Assembly: GCF_900112975.1 (NCBI RefSeq)
Contig: NZ_FONQ01000009.1
Span: forward strand, 62,001-126,000
DNA from: Flavobacterium xueshanense
GTDB lineage: Bacteria; Bacteroidota; Bacteroidia; Flavobacteriales; Flavobacteriaceae
DNA: 64,000 bases
Direction: 5' to 3'
This document shows positions 46,997-56,570 of this stretch, in pieces. Every line of letters starts with the position of its first letter. Positions within the stretch are counted from its first letter, which is position 1. The translations under genes and the position numbers were made by a program. The notes beneath the pieces were generated by a model that was not told the origin of the DNA, ran no database searches, and worked only from the letters and a program-made list of their open reading frames with translations.

Positions 46997-48187
46997 TTAA
47001 GGAAGGCTGTTCAGGTGACGCGCAAGATGCATCCCCATACTAAAACAAGCTTGCAAGAGATAGCCGCCGGTAGGTGCATCCCAGTCGAGCATTTCACCAA
47101 TGCAATAATTACTTTTTTTATCTTTTAGTTGAAAATTTTCGTCCACAGCATTCAGTTGGATGCCTCCTGTTGTTGATATCGCATCGTTTAATAGGCCAGA
47201 ACCGGTGATTTCGATACTCATTTTTTTAATATTTTGAGCGAGCAGTGCTGGATTTAAGTAGGTTTCTTTCGAAAGGTATTTTTTCAAAAGCCCAATCTGC
47301 GCAGGACTCAATTTAATTTCTTTTTGCAGTGTTTCGCTCGTCTTTTTGAAAGTCGATTTTTTAATTTTTTGAAGCAAATCATCAGAACGCAAAGTTGGTT
47401 TCATATCCAAGAAAACAATCGCCTTTTGTTGGCTTTGCAGTTCTTCCCGAATTTGTGGACTAAGCGCATAAATGGCATTACCTTCTAAACCAAAACGGGT
47501 AATAACCGCTTCCCCTTTTTGCCTTTTGTTTGAGCAGCTAATAGCAATATTTTTTAGTGGACTGCCTTCATGTTCTAAAATAAAATCTTCCGACCAGTCC
47601 ACACGATACGCACAATTCGAAGATTGAAACGGAACGATAGCAATATCTTGCTGTTCGAATAAATCTAGCCAAGTGCCATCAGAACCGGTGATCTTCCAGC
47701 TACCACCTCCTAAGGCAAAAATGGTATAGTCCGATTTTATTTCTGTAGTAGCATTAAAAACAAGGTCATCGTTGCTCGTCCAGCCGGTCCAAGTGTGTTG
47801 GTACTGAATAGCAACACCTTGCTTTTCGAGAACGTCCAGGATGGCGTTCAGTACAGTTATGGGTTTGATACCACGTTCAGGATACACCCGTTTGCTACTG
47901 CCGATGTAGGTTGGAATACCGATGGTATCAATCCAATCCCGAAAATTGTCGTTGTCAAAATCAAGGAGTGCTTTTTTCAAAAAATGGGGTGGTGTATAGC
48001 GCGCAATCAATTCTGCAATGGGTTCCGAGTGGGTGAGGTTGAAACCTCCTTTTCCGGCCACCAGAAATTTTCGGCCTAATGTTTTATTTTTTTCGTAAAC
48101 TGTAACCTTGAATTTTTCACAATCCAATAATGCTGCAAGTATAAGCGCTGCGGGTCCTCCTCCAATGATTGAAACTGATTTTTTCAC
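46997..48187 (-). CDS. BaiN/HI0933-like NAD(P)/FAD-dependent oxidoreductase (TIGR03862-type)
   Basis: 396 residues. The FAD dinucleotide motif is IIGGGPAALILAALLD (about 8-23), LGRKFLVAGKGGFNLTHSEP is the family hallmark, and TIFALGGGSWKITGSDG and TGGIQLNAVDENFQL follow. The C-terminal CIGEMLDWDAPTGGYLLQA contains the closing FAD motif. A flavoprotein of unknown substrate. Monocistronic, followed by a gene-poor area. Confidence 0.86.
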   Translation of the reverse strand: MKKSVSIIGGGPAALILAALLDCEKFKVTVYEKNKTLGRKFLVAGKGGFNLTHSEPIAELIARYTPPHFLKKALLDFDNDNFRDWIDTIGIPTYIGSSKRVYPERGIKPITVLNAILDVLEKQGVAIQYQHTWTGWTSNDDLVFNATTEIKSDYTIFALGGGSWKITGSDGTWLDLFEQQDIAIVPFQSSNCAYRVDWSEDFILEHEGSPLKNIAISCSNKRQKGEAVITRFGLEGNAIYALSPQIREELQSQQKAIVFLDMKPTLRSDDLLQKIKKSTFKKTSETLQKEIKLSPAQIGLLKKYLSKETYLNPALLAQNIKKMSIEITGSGLLNDAISTTGGIQLNAVDENFQLKDKKSNYCIGEMLDWDAPTGGYLLQACFSMGMHLARHLNSLP

Positions 48188-48501
48188 GCCACAAAAATAG
48201 GTTTTTTTACCTATAACCCCTGATATTGGATTTTATATTAGAGTTTGGGCGAAATCCCAAAGCAGAAAATTCCATTTTGCATTCCAGTATCTGCAGCTTT
48301 GGGGTCTGTGCTTCAATGTCATTATGTTAAGAGATTTTATAGTTTATCCTTCTGATTTATAAATACAGCTGGTCTTATTCGCGTATTATATTTACTAACT
48401 TCACGTCTATTGTTGAGATTTAACTGAATTGGTGCGATTCTGAAGAAATAGATTTTCTAATACTTTGAATACTTTTTACAAAGAGATTCTTTAAAAATCA
48501 C

Positions 48502-48957
48502 TGGGGTTTTGGCGAGGCAAGAGGAAAATTACAAGCGGATAGTTTAAGGAAAACAAGTGAAGAAACAATGGCGAAATAGGTTTTAGGCAATGATGAAATT
48601 AAGAATATCAGTTCTTCCGAATTGAAGAAAGACGATGTTTTTATCTTTAAAGCCGGTAATTTAATAACCACAGATAGTGAAATCATTGTAGGTTTAGCGA
48701 CTATTGATGAAAGCACCATTACCGTTGAAAGTGTTTCTGTTATTCGGGAATCAGGATGCGATAAATCTTTTGTAACCGACGCAGCTGCAGTGTGATTGGA
48801 CAAAATTAAACTTAAAGTGAATAATGAATCAGGCGAAAGTTTTCTGTTTATAAAGATTACTTTGGCCGAAGGAGCAATTCGTCAAAAAACGCGTAACGAA
48901 ATTGCATTAACCATTCTTTTGGCAATATTTACACTATTATTAATCCGTTTTTTGTAA
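48502..48957 (+). pseudogene. kdpB: KdpB fragment (potassium-transporting ATPase B chain)
   Basis: A single frame of 152 codons matches the actuator part of KdpB: GEARGKLQADSLRKTSEET, ISSSELKKDDVFIFKAGNLI, ATIDESTITVESVSVIRESG, QKTRNEIALTILLAIFTLL. It is broken by TAG (about 48568) and TGA (about 48796), and has a substitution in the normally invariant TGES loop (here TVES). The phosphorylation-site DKTGT and ATP-binding domains are absent. A dead fragment, 14 kb from the kdpC remnant at 62882. Confidence 0.82.
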
Positions 48958-48990
48958 TTATTTAATGAAAAATAATTACAAAAAACGGAT
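48943..48990. terminator. Perfect hairpin, probable terminator of the GH130 gene
   Basis: A 21-base perfect stem (48943-48963 with 48970-48990) and a 6-base loop, 61 bases past the GH130 stop. The KdpB-fragment frame runs into its left arm. Confidence 0.65.
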
Positions 48991-49050
48991 AACAACTAGT
49001 ACAATAATTTTAATTCTATAATATGAAATCTAATTAGATTACTTATTATG

Positions 49051-50520
49051 TTATAATTTACTTTTCTTCAAAGCCTCGATTAATTCCACCAAATCGACTA
49101 CACCGTAAGTAGACATATAATCTGAGACTGCATAAGGTAAGATAAGGCTGTTGTTGTGAATAATCGAACCGCATGAATACACTACGTTAGGTACATATCC
49201 TTCCCGTTCATCCTCCAGCGGTGAGAGTAGGGGCTCACTAAGTCTCCCAATTTCCTTCGAAGGATCATCAAGATCAAACAGCGAAGCACCTATGCAATAT
49301 CGTCTCATGGCACCTACACCATGAGTAATCACCAGCCAGCCTTCATCAGTCCAAAGTGGCGATCCACAATTTCCAATTTGTGTATATTCCCATGGATAAC
49401 GCGGTTCCTGGATCATAACGGGATTATCCCATTGGGTAGGTCTATCGGAATACATAAGGTAATTGTTTACACCATCAACTCTAGATAGCATAGCATACTT
49501 GCCCTTGATTTTTCTAGGAAATACTGCGAGGTTTTTATTTTGAGCACCAGCTCCATGCAAAGGCATTACACGGAACGTATAAAAGTCTTCAGTAGAAATC
49601 AGTTTCGGAAGAATTACATGACCATTATAAGCGGTATAAGTAGCTATTACTTTTTCGGATTTATCATCATCCACAAAGCGAACAAAACGGGCATCTTCAA
49701 TACCGCGGCTTTCAGAATCTGATATTGGAAATATAACACGTTCGGTGATGTCAGAATCGTGTTTAAAATGCAAATCATAAAATGAATCCGCCAACCAGAT
49801 CACTTCTTCCAGAGCGGTTTTCCTATCAAGGCTTATTGTTTGATCGCTTAAGGCTTTATTTACAATATTTTTTAAAGCGTAATACTCAAATTCATCCGGT
49901 AGGTCTTGCATAATACAAGTTGAATATTTGTCCTGAGTATGCATTTCTGTCAATTTCTGTATAAATCGTTTTTTGTTATATAATGATTTGTGTATAATTT
50001 CAGCTTTATCAATGTTATCACCAATTTTTACCATTTGGAGATCGTTATTCTTATCGAGGATTCCCCTCCTAAAAACGATTGATGAGATGTGACCTTCACC
50101 AGTGGCACGGAAAGAAATGATGACTCGTTTCTCTCCCTCTTCAAGGTTTGACTGATCGAAATCTTCCACAATAGAAGGGTTGAAAAAGGCTGCGGATTCT
50201 ATGGCATACTCCATGGTACAGTACGAACCGATGAGCATTTTTCGTTCAGCTGATAGGCTATCATAGTTGATTTGCATCCCTTCAATTATTCCTCTAATTT
50301 TTTCGCAATGCTTATAAAATGTATTTGAAATATTCCTGTGACGTCTGGCAAAATCACGAAGTGTATGTTCCAAGGTCTCTCTAACTTGTTTTTCGTTTAA
50401 TATCATGATGTGACTCACCATTTTTTGAGTCCGTTGATCGCCATTCATAAAATAGCGGGCAACAACCCTACTGCAATCAGGGATAAATTTTACATTTTTT
50501 CGTATGACATGAACTCGCAT
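49051..50520 (-). CDS. Glycoside hydrolase family 130 protein (long type)
   Basis: 489 residues. An N-terminal helical extension of about 180 residues, then the five-bladed propeller of GH130 with ARYFMNGDQRTQK in the extension, SRGIEDARFVRF, PRKIKGKYAMLSRVDGVNNY, TQIGNCGSPLWTDEGWLVITHG and the late GYVPNVVYSCG. The GIEDAR and GNCGSP motifs hold expected substrate and catalytic residues. GH130 enzymes phosphorolyse or hydrolyse beta-mannosides; this long group is often found beside glycosyltransferases, none of which is here. Substrate not established. Confidence 0.85.
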   Translation of the reverse strand: MRVHVIRKNVKFIPDCSRVVARYFMNGDQRTQKMVSHIMILNEKQVRETLEHTLRDFARRHRNISNTFYKHCEKIRGIIEGMQINYDSLSAERKMLIGSYCTMEYAIESAAFFNPSIVEDFDQSNLEEGEKRVIISFRATGEGHISSIVFRRGILDKNNDLQMVKIGDNIDKAEIIHKSLYNKKRFIQKLTEMHTQDKYSTCIMQDLPDEFEYYALKNIVNKALSDQTISLDRKTALEEVIWLADSFYDLHFKHDSDITERVIFPISDSESRGIEDARFVRFVDDDKSEKVIATYTAYNGHVILPKLISTEDFYTFRVMPLHGAGAQNKNLAVFPRKIKGKYAMLSRVDGVNNYLMYSDRPTQWDNPVMIQEPRYPWEYTQIGNCGSPLWTDEGWLVITHGVGAMRRYCIGASLFDLDDPSKEIGRLSEPLLSPLEDEREGYVPNVVYSCGSIIHNNSLILPYAVSDYMSTYGVVDLVELIEALKKSKL

Positions 50521-51028
50521 AGATTTATTTTTAAATTTAATTAAATAAGTACGCTTTTTTATGAAGTGATAAAAAGTCGTTTCAGTATTCTAAAGAGCTT
50601 TAGCATCAATATATAAAAACCATAAGTAATTGTGCTGCTTTCTACTTGCAATAAGCAATCCAAAGTTCATATTGAACATTTCTTTTATCAAACGTTAGAT
50701 TGTTTTGTGCATTTAAAGTGATTCAAAATAAAAAAATAGTATTAAAATTTATTCTGTAAAAATTCGATTTTAAAATTTTATCTGATTTTATGTTAATTTT
50801 TTTGGTCCTAAGGATAAATATAACGTAAGCTTTTGTTTTCTTTCCAAAATGTTTTTAATAAGTTAATGTGTTTTAAAAAAAGCATCGAGCCCAGCACTTT
50901 ACAAAATTGCTCTTACCGGCTCCTAAGACTTTAATCCTCAATTTTTTTTACTACGGGAATATCTTCGATTTTTTCAAAACGTTTTAAAAGCTCTCTTTTA
51001 ACGTCATTTAGTTCGGTCTCCATATTTA
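50521..51028. other. 508-base gap, mostly unassigned
   Basis: Apart from a 29-codon minus-strand frame at 51021-50937 (METELNDVKRELLKRFEKIE), probably a trailing bit of the adjacent kinase locus, nothing coding or structured was found. Confidence 0.4.
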
Positions 51029-51721
51029 TCAAATCGAAATACAGTTTTTCTGTTTTTCTTTGTTTATACCAATTCCAGTATCCTGAATTTCCACAATAAT
51101 TTTATCATTTTTCCTCTTAGTTGTAATGGTTATTTTTCCGATGGGACGTGAATATTTAATAGTATTTGAAACAATGTTTTGTAGTATCGAGAGCAACATT
51201 TTTCCATCGGCAAAAACGCATTTATTTTCTTCGATTTCGTGATGAAGACTAATTGTGTTTAGAAGTGCGTATTTTTTTAATATTTCAAAAACGGTATTCA
51301 CATAATGTACCAACTCAAATTAGGAGGGAGAAAATACGTCTAACGCGCATTTTACTCTTACCCATTCCACCAGATAGTATAACATATTTAATTCCTCTTA
51401 TGAGGATTCGTAAATCAGATTAAGCTTTTCTTTTCTAACAGAAATCCCCATTTTTTCAGAATTAGACTTCAGATACTCCGTCATTCCGACAATTCCTGCG
51501 AGAGGGCTTCTTAAATGATGGGAAAATATAGCCATTAAACTGTCTTCTTGCGCGACAAGTTCTGCAAGATTTTTTGCATCAGCTTTGGCAATGAATCCTC
51601 CTGTTATACTATTATCAATAGCCGAAAGGCGCGTTACAGATTTTGGAAATTTAATTTCCGTTAATTTGTTACCTTTTTGCATGAGATTTATATTTTTAAT
51701 TAAAAAATGTTCAGATGACAT
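51029..51721 (-). pseudogene. Sensor histidine kinase, broken
   Basis: One continuous frame holds the HisKA box (MAIFSHHLRSPLAGIVGMTE), a TAA at 51398-51400, EELNMLYYLVEW, a second TAA about 51317-51319, then the ATPase-side ISLHHEIEENKCVFADGKM, LLSILQNIVSNTIKYS and QDTGIGINKEKQ before a third stop. The PAS region and the second G box are missing. It is clearly a paralogue of the intact kinase at 60853-62037 (EIEENCSVFADEKMLLSILQ region). Stops rather than frameshifts dominate. Confidence 0.82.
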
Positions 51722-52593
51722 TTATGTCAAATAAATACTTTTAAAGTTAAAGATTTTTAATCATATATAATGTTTATAATTGAGAAATAAATATTATAAT
51801 TATTTTATAGTGAGTGATTAGTATTTTTTTTGATTTAAAAAAAATGTTGAATTTTAAAAACTAAACCTTCTAAGATACAAACTTGAGATAAGGCTTTTGG
51901 ACGAAAAAATTAAATAGAAGGACTTAATACTAAAAAGAATACTTCTGGAAATTTAAATAATTTATGATCATTGGTGGAAAGGGAAGAATAATGAGAAATA
52001 ATGTTTCCATTTGTAGAAGAAAGATCCGACTAATTAATTTAACAATTCTAAAGCTAATCCAAATTCCAGATTCCCATTTTTAAAGTCTTATCAAATAATC
52101 ATTTTTTAGAGATTGTATAAAATTATTTTAATTCTTAGAAACCTTGTCAGTCAGCGCTGCAATATCGTGTAAAAGATTTGTAAAGCAGTTTGACATGTAT
52201 AATTCCAATCGAATAATTAAGGAAAGTTTTAAATTAATGCGATTATTGACAGGAAATTGAGGCAGCTTAATTTTAGTGGGGGTGGATCCCTGTTTAATGA
52301 TTAATTTATCTATTTGACGCTTTATTTAAATAAAATTGACAGGTACAAACTTTTATTATTTATCTTAAATTTATTTTAAATACTTGTTAATGAGTTATTT
52401 ATGTTTTATCTTTATGGTGGTAAAATTTTATAAAATGCTATTTCGTAATAATTAAGGAACCTTAGTAAAAGAGAAATTATATTCCATAAAAGCTATTTCC
52501 GAGTATGTATATAGAAAAATGAGATATAAGTCTATGTTATTTTTTAATCTTATTCAAAGTAATTTTTACATTAATCTTTTAAAATCAATTAAA
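51722..52593. other. 872-base intergenic stretch without recognised content
   Basis: Strongly A/T-rich between the kinase remnant and the DUF6799 gene. No frame with protein-like character, repeat or RNA gene was recognised. Confidence 0.5.
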
Positions 52594-53055
52594 ATGAAAA
52601 AAGTAATTTTTATAAGTGTGGCACTTTGCTTTTCAATGTGTTTGTTCGCCCAAACAGATTTAACGAACAAAAAAATGCAGCACATTGATGATAAAAAACG
52701 TCAGATGACCAGAGAAGGGAATTATCAAACAGCTAGTAAGTCGTTTCCCGATGGCGTAATGATGAAAAATGGAAAGTTGATGATGGTCAAAAACGGAAAA
52801 AAGACCTTAATGGATCACGAAATGTCTATGAATAACGGGACGAAAGTGCTGTCAAACGGAATGATAATGAAAAAGGACGGTACAAAGATGATGATGAAAG
52901 AAGGACAATACATGAATATGGCTGGTAATCTCAGAGATCCTGAAACAAAAAAGGTTATTACCAAAAAAACCACTACTAAGGAAACTAATAACAATAAAAA
53001 GAAAGATATGTATTTGATGCAAAATGAAAAAATTAAAAAAGATAGTTTGAAATAA
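52594..53055 (+). CDS. Exported DUF6799-like protein, Met/Lys-rich
   Basis: 153 residues from ATG 52594, which starts a clean signal peptide (MKKVIFISVALCFSMCLFA, then QTD); the longer frame from 52519 is rejected for that reason. The mature part repeats a short unit around DGVMMKNGKLMMVKNGKK and NGMIMKKDGTKMMMKEGQ: two or three DUF6799-type beta-hairpins rich in Met and Lys. It ends in a Lys/Thr-rich low-complexity tail. Periplasmic or surface location is likely. Methionine clusters could bind Cu(I), but no evidence beyond composition. Confidence 0.65.
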   Translation: MKKVIFISVALCFSMCLFAQTDLTNKKMQHIDDKKRQMTREGNYQTASKSFPDGVMMKNGKLMMVKNGKKTLMDHEMSMNNGTKVLSNGMIMKKDGTKMMMKEGQYMNMAGNLRDPETKKVITKKTTTKETNNNKKKDMYLMQNEKIKKDSLK

Positions 53056-53102
53056 TCAACGTAACAAAGTAATTAATAATTCTAATCTTAAATAAAGCAA
53101 CA

Positions 53103-53660
53103 ATGGAAACGGAAGAAAATCAAAACCAGCCAGAACAAACTAAAGCGGAAAAAAAAATGCTAACAGGAATGTTCGCTGATCGCGAAAGTGCGGAGAATGC
53201 CTATAACTCCCTATATGAAAGAGGGTACAGCAAGGATGATATAAATTTAATAATGTCAGATGAAACCCGTAAAAAACATTTTTCGCAAGATGTAGAAGAA
53301 ACAGAAATAGGTACAAAAGCAGCTGAAGGTGCAGGAAAAGGTTCTGCAATTGGGGGAACTGTAGGTGCAATTGTAGGTGTTGTTGCGGCGTTAGGAACGA
53401 GCTTGGTCATACCGGGTCTTGGTTTGCTGGTAGCTGGTCCTTTAGCTGCAGGACTTGCAGGGGCTGGGGCAGGTGGTATCGCAGGTGGAGTAATAGGGGC
53501 CTTAGTGGGTTCTGGAATTCCGGAAGAACGAGCGAAAATATATGAATCCGGGGTAAAAGATGGGCGCATTGTGATGGGTGTTCATCCGAGAAACGATGAA
53601 GATGCGAATGACATTGAAAACTCATGGCGCGAAAACAAGGGAGAAGAAATATACCGCTAG
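53103..53660 (+). CDS. General stress protein 17M-like protein with glycine-zipper segment
   Basis: 185 residues. Residues about 20-60 (MLTGMFADRESAENAYNSLY, then ERGYSKDDINLIMSDE) form a GSP17M-like domain. Two Gly/Ala-rich hydrophobic segments (about 76-145: GAGKGSAIGGTVGAIVGVVA and AGAGAGGIAGGVIGALVGSG) look like a glycine-zipper membrane hairpin. The end, IPEERAKIYESGVKDGRIVM, repeats an alpha/beta unit. Related to Bacillus YflT-type stress proteins. Starts 48 bases after the DUF6799 gene, likely the same transcript. Confidence 0.78.
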   Translation: METEENQNQPEQTKAEKKMLTGMFADRESAENAYNSLYERGYSKDDINLIMSDETRKKHFSQDVEETEIGTKAAEGAGKGSAIGGTVGAIVGVVAALGTSLVIPGLGLLVAGPLAAGLAGAGAGGIAGGVIGALVGSGIPEERAKIYESGVKDGRIVMGVHPRNDEDANDIENSWRENKGEEIYR

Positions 53661-53720
53661 TATAAAGGGTTTACAAGGGTTGGCATTTTTAAATGTCAAC
53701 CTTTTTTTGTTTTAACGGAG

Positions 53721-54114
53721 AAACGTTTCGAGATGAATTTTTTTATGCCAAATGATGGTGATATCAGTTATAGTTTGACTAATAAAGTTAAAGTGGGCGT
53801 GGATTTTCTGGGTCATGGAAATAGTTACAAACTTACCGCTGATACAATTCATTCCAATTATGTCGAAAATAATTTGATAGTTTTTCTTCTTTTATCAATA
53901 AGGCCTTTCCAATAATAAAGTTATTTTACTTCTTAAAAAGAACTATTAATTAAACCAGTTCAGAGTATATCCAATAGATCAAAAACTTCAATTACAGATT
54001 CTAATGTTAAAATTTGGGGATGACCAGACTCGATTATTCGAGGAAAAATCAAACACTATCCTTATAAAGATGGACGTCATTTATCGCTTTTACTGCCGCA
54101 CAATTAAAAAACAA
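53721..54114 (+). pseudogene. Decayed partial copy of the DUF6268 outer-membrane gene
   Basis: Nucleotide-level match to the last ~390 bases of the intact gene at 59410-60321. FFMPNDGDISYSLTNKVKVG and DFLGHGNSYKLTADTI are followed by a one-base loss near 53880, a poorly matching stretch with a TAA, then LNQFRVYPIDQKLQLQIL-like codons and VIYRFYCRTIKK, with the natural stop changed to CAA. The first half of the gene is absent. It marks a past duplication across about 6 kb. Confidence 0.8.
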
Positions 54115-54502
54115 ACTATTTTTAAATACTTTTTCGGTATTTTATTAATATTAAAAGTTAATAGAATAACTGCGGCATCAAATTCGCTTTATTTTCCATT
54201 TTAACGCAAAGTTTGAACATTTACAATAAAGACACAAATAGCGCTATTTCTCTCACTTATATTAGTTTTTAGAACATTTATTACTTCTAATTATAAAAAC
54301 AACATATTAATTGTCTTCTCTATTAATTAATATCTATCGTATATCTTGTTTGAATTGATGTTATTTATATCATTTAATATCGGAACCTATTAATTACTAT
54401 TTTGAAGTTAATGAAGTAAATTAACGCCATAATCACAACCCATGAAAAACACACTCTTCAAATTTTAAAATGGAATTTGAGGGAGAGAATTTAATAATTA
54501 AA

Positions 54503-54768
54503 AAAAGACGATGTTGATTATATTGCGCAAACAGTACAAACAGAAACAGAATATAAAAAAGCACTTCGTATATTCCAGCACGATATCATCCTTTTCAATT
54601 ATACTTTTTCGGCTTTTGATGGTCTTACTTCTTTAAAAAATAAGAGAGAATATAGTACCGAAAATGCCTTTTATTTTTGTTTGCGAATTCGTTAAAGAAG
54701 AAAATGCCGATGTCCTTATCAAAAAAGAATTGACAGATTTTGGGCTTAAAATGAGATTATACACTTAA
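54503..54768 (+). pseudogene. Response-regulator receiver domain, decayed
   Basis: Frame 1: DDVDYIAQTVQTETEYKKAL, RIFQHDIILFNYTFSAFDGL, TSLK. After a shift near 54655 another frame gives MPFIFVCEFVKEENADVLI and KKELTDFGLKMRLYT with a stop at 54768. The pattern is that of REC domains in sensor hybrids (usually DIILSDYxxPxxxGLxAL), but the phosphate-accepting Asp is Asn here. The first acidic residues are cut and at least one frameshift is needed. The remaining gap to 55055 holds nothing seen. Confidence 0.65.
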
Positions 54769-55054
54769 TCAATAAAATAAACCTTGCATGTTAAGAGCAA
54801 TTTTCCATTCTTTAAACTGCTATCAAAGGCGTTTATTTTTGAAAATTCAGTTTTTTTTATTTCCTTTTCTTTATTTGCTTAAATCATTTACATTTTCTTT
54901 ATAAATTCAGAAATAGTTATGAATTCATGTTAATAAAATTCACGAGACTGTGAATTTTGTAACTAATAAAAATAATTGTGTACAGAATAGATTTTACTAA
55001 TTTTTAAATTTGCTCGTGAAATAATATCATAATTATTTTCTGAAATCAAAAGTT

Positions 55055-55675
55055 ATGAAAACCACAAAAGACGAATCTGCAAAAGCCATTAAACCACCGA
55101 ACAATACGACAGGAAAAACAGCCAAGGAATCAACTCCTACCTTAAAAGAGGGAGTGGTAAAAGCAAAACCTGAGGCAGCGAAAGACTTGAGATATTTTTT
55201 CGAAGACGGATTAAAAGATATTTATTGGGCAGAAAAAGCATTGACAAAAGTATTGGCTAAAATGGCCAAAAATGCTACATCTATTCAATTGATTAAGGTG
55301 TTTGAAGAACATTTGAAAGAAACCGAAGAACATGTTACACGTTTGAAGCAAATTTTTGAATCATTAGGTCTTAAAGCAGTTGCCAAGAAATGTGATGCAA
55401 TGGCAGGACTGTTGGATGAGGCCAATCGAATAATGGAGGAAACTGAAGTTGGCAATGTTCGCGATGCAGCGATGATTGATGCAGCCCAGAAAGTGGAACA
55501 TTATAAAATCGCTGCTTATGGGACTTTGCGTGTTTATGCAGTTACTCTTGGTAAAACAAAAGCTGCCTTGCTTCTTGCAAAAACACTCGAAGAAGAGAAA
55601 AACGCTGACGTAAAATTAACAGAAATTACTGTATCACATATCAATGTTGATGCTGCGAACGAAGGTGATAAATAA
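55055..55675 (+). CDS. DUF892 ferritin-like protein (YciE/YciF family)
   Basis: 206 residues. A 50-residue Lys/Pro/Thr-rich tail-like N terminus (similar in style to histone H1-like tails) precedes the four-helix DUF892 bundle: DLRYFFEDGLKDIYWAEKAL, LIKVFEEHLKETEEHVTRLK, VEHYKIAAYGTLRVYAVTLG and KTLEEEKNADVKLTEI. Conserved Glu and His (EEHLKETEEH, EHYKIAAYG, EEEK) can form a dimetal site. Stress-inducible family in many bacteria; function not settled. Confidence 0.88.
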   Translation: MKTTKDESAKAIKPPNNTTGKTAKESTPTLKEGVVKAKPEAAKDLRYFFEDGLKDIYWAEKALTKVLAKMAKNATSIQLIKVFEEHLKETEEHVTRLKQIFESLGLKAVAKKCDAMAGLLDEANRIMEETEVGNVRDAAMIDAAQKVEHYKIAAYGTLRVYAVTLGKTKAALLLAKTLEEEKNADVKLTEITVSHINVDAANEGDK

Positions 55676-55860
55676 ATAAAAAATTATACGGATTCTATCG
55701 TGATGTAATGCGCCAGAATCAAAGATTTGGGCGCTTGTTTTTTTATTTTTCTGAAATCTTATCTTATTCACTGCAGTCAAAATGTTTGGAGAAAACTTCT
55801 TTGTTAAGTGTATCTGACAACAATTCAGCATTCCTTTTCATAAATATAATTCTTATTTTT

Positions 55861-56340
55861 ATGTTCGCTAAAAATATACATATCGGTTGTTCTTCCTTTT
55901 ACAGCGCCAAATGGAAGAATGTTTTTTATCCTGAAAATATTCTATCAGCCAAATGGTTTGAATTTTATTGCATGCATTTTAACACTTTTAAAATAAATGC
56001 TACATTTTATAAATTCTCCATATTGCGAATCCTTGAAAATTGGTATAAAAAAGCCCCTGATGGTTTTATCGATTCCGTTAAAGCACCAAAACTGATAACG
56101 CATATTAAAAAGTTCGTGGACTGCAAACCTGAAATAGATGAATTCATTTCGCTTTGCAGACAAGGACTGAACGATAATCTGGGTTGCATCTTATTGCAGT
56201 TCCCTCCGAGTTTCCTTTACAGCGCTGAAAAGCTTGATCTTATAATAGAAGCTGTAAGGCTTCACGGAATTCCGAAAATGTTTTATTCTGAAGACAGCCA
56301 CACTGATCTGATAAAGCTTCATGAGGTTATTATTAACTAA
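55861..56340 (+). pseudogene. DUF72 (YecE-like) gene, C-terminally truncated
   Basis: 159 codons from ATG 55861: IHIGCSSFYSAKWKNVFYPE, FNTFKINATFYKFSILRILE, NWYKKAPDGFIDSVKAPKLI and ILLQFPPSFLYSAEKLDLII fit the first ~150 residues of DUF72 TIM-barrel proteins. Family members usually have 240-290 residues; the conserved second half with the E-x-R-x2-SW motif is missing after about residue 145. It may still be translated, but a half barrel is unlikely to fold. The lower-quality residues in otherwise conserved places support decay. Confidence 0.6.
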
Positions 56341-56570
56341 AACTTATTCGAACAAGTCTTTATATATCAATAATACCGCAAGTAATGCGGGGTTTTAAAT
56401 GCACAGGAACTAAACGCACTTTTTAAATCTTAATTCTCAATTTATTCACTTTGTACCAAGTTGCTCGTGTATGGAATTCAATTCTTTTTTAAGGGTATAT
56501 AAAGTAGATAATTTTAGTGCCGATGGATTTAAATAATAATATAATACGTTTTAAAAAATAGTAAAAGACA

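Noticed and set aside
48502..48990. Idea that the 21-base perfect hairpin is a foldback duplication at a kdpB breakpoint
   Set aside because: KdpB similarity fades before the hairpin arm, and the hairpin is correctly placed as the terminator of the GH130 gene; other long hairpins of this type occur at gene ends in the window.
55708..55860. Longer N terminus for the DUF72 gene
   Set aside because: The added 51 residues are not part of the family; the conserved start begins at 55861.
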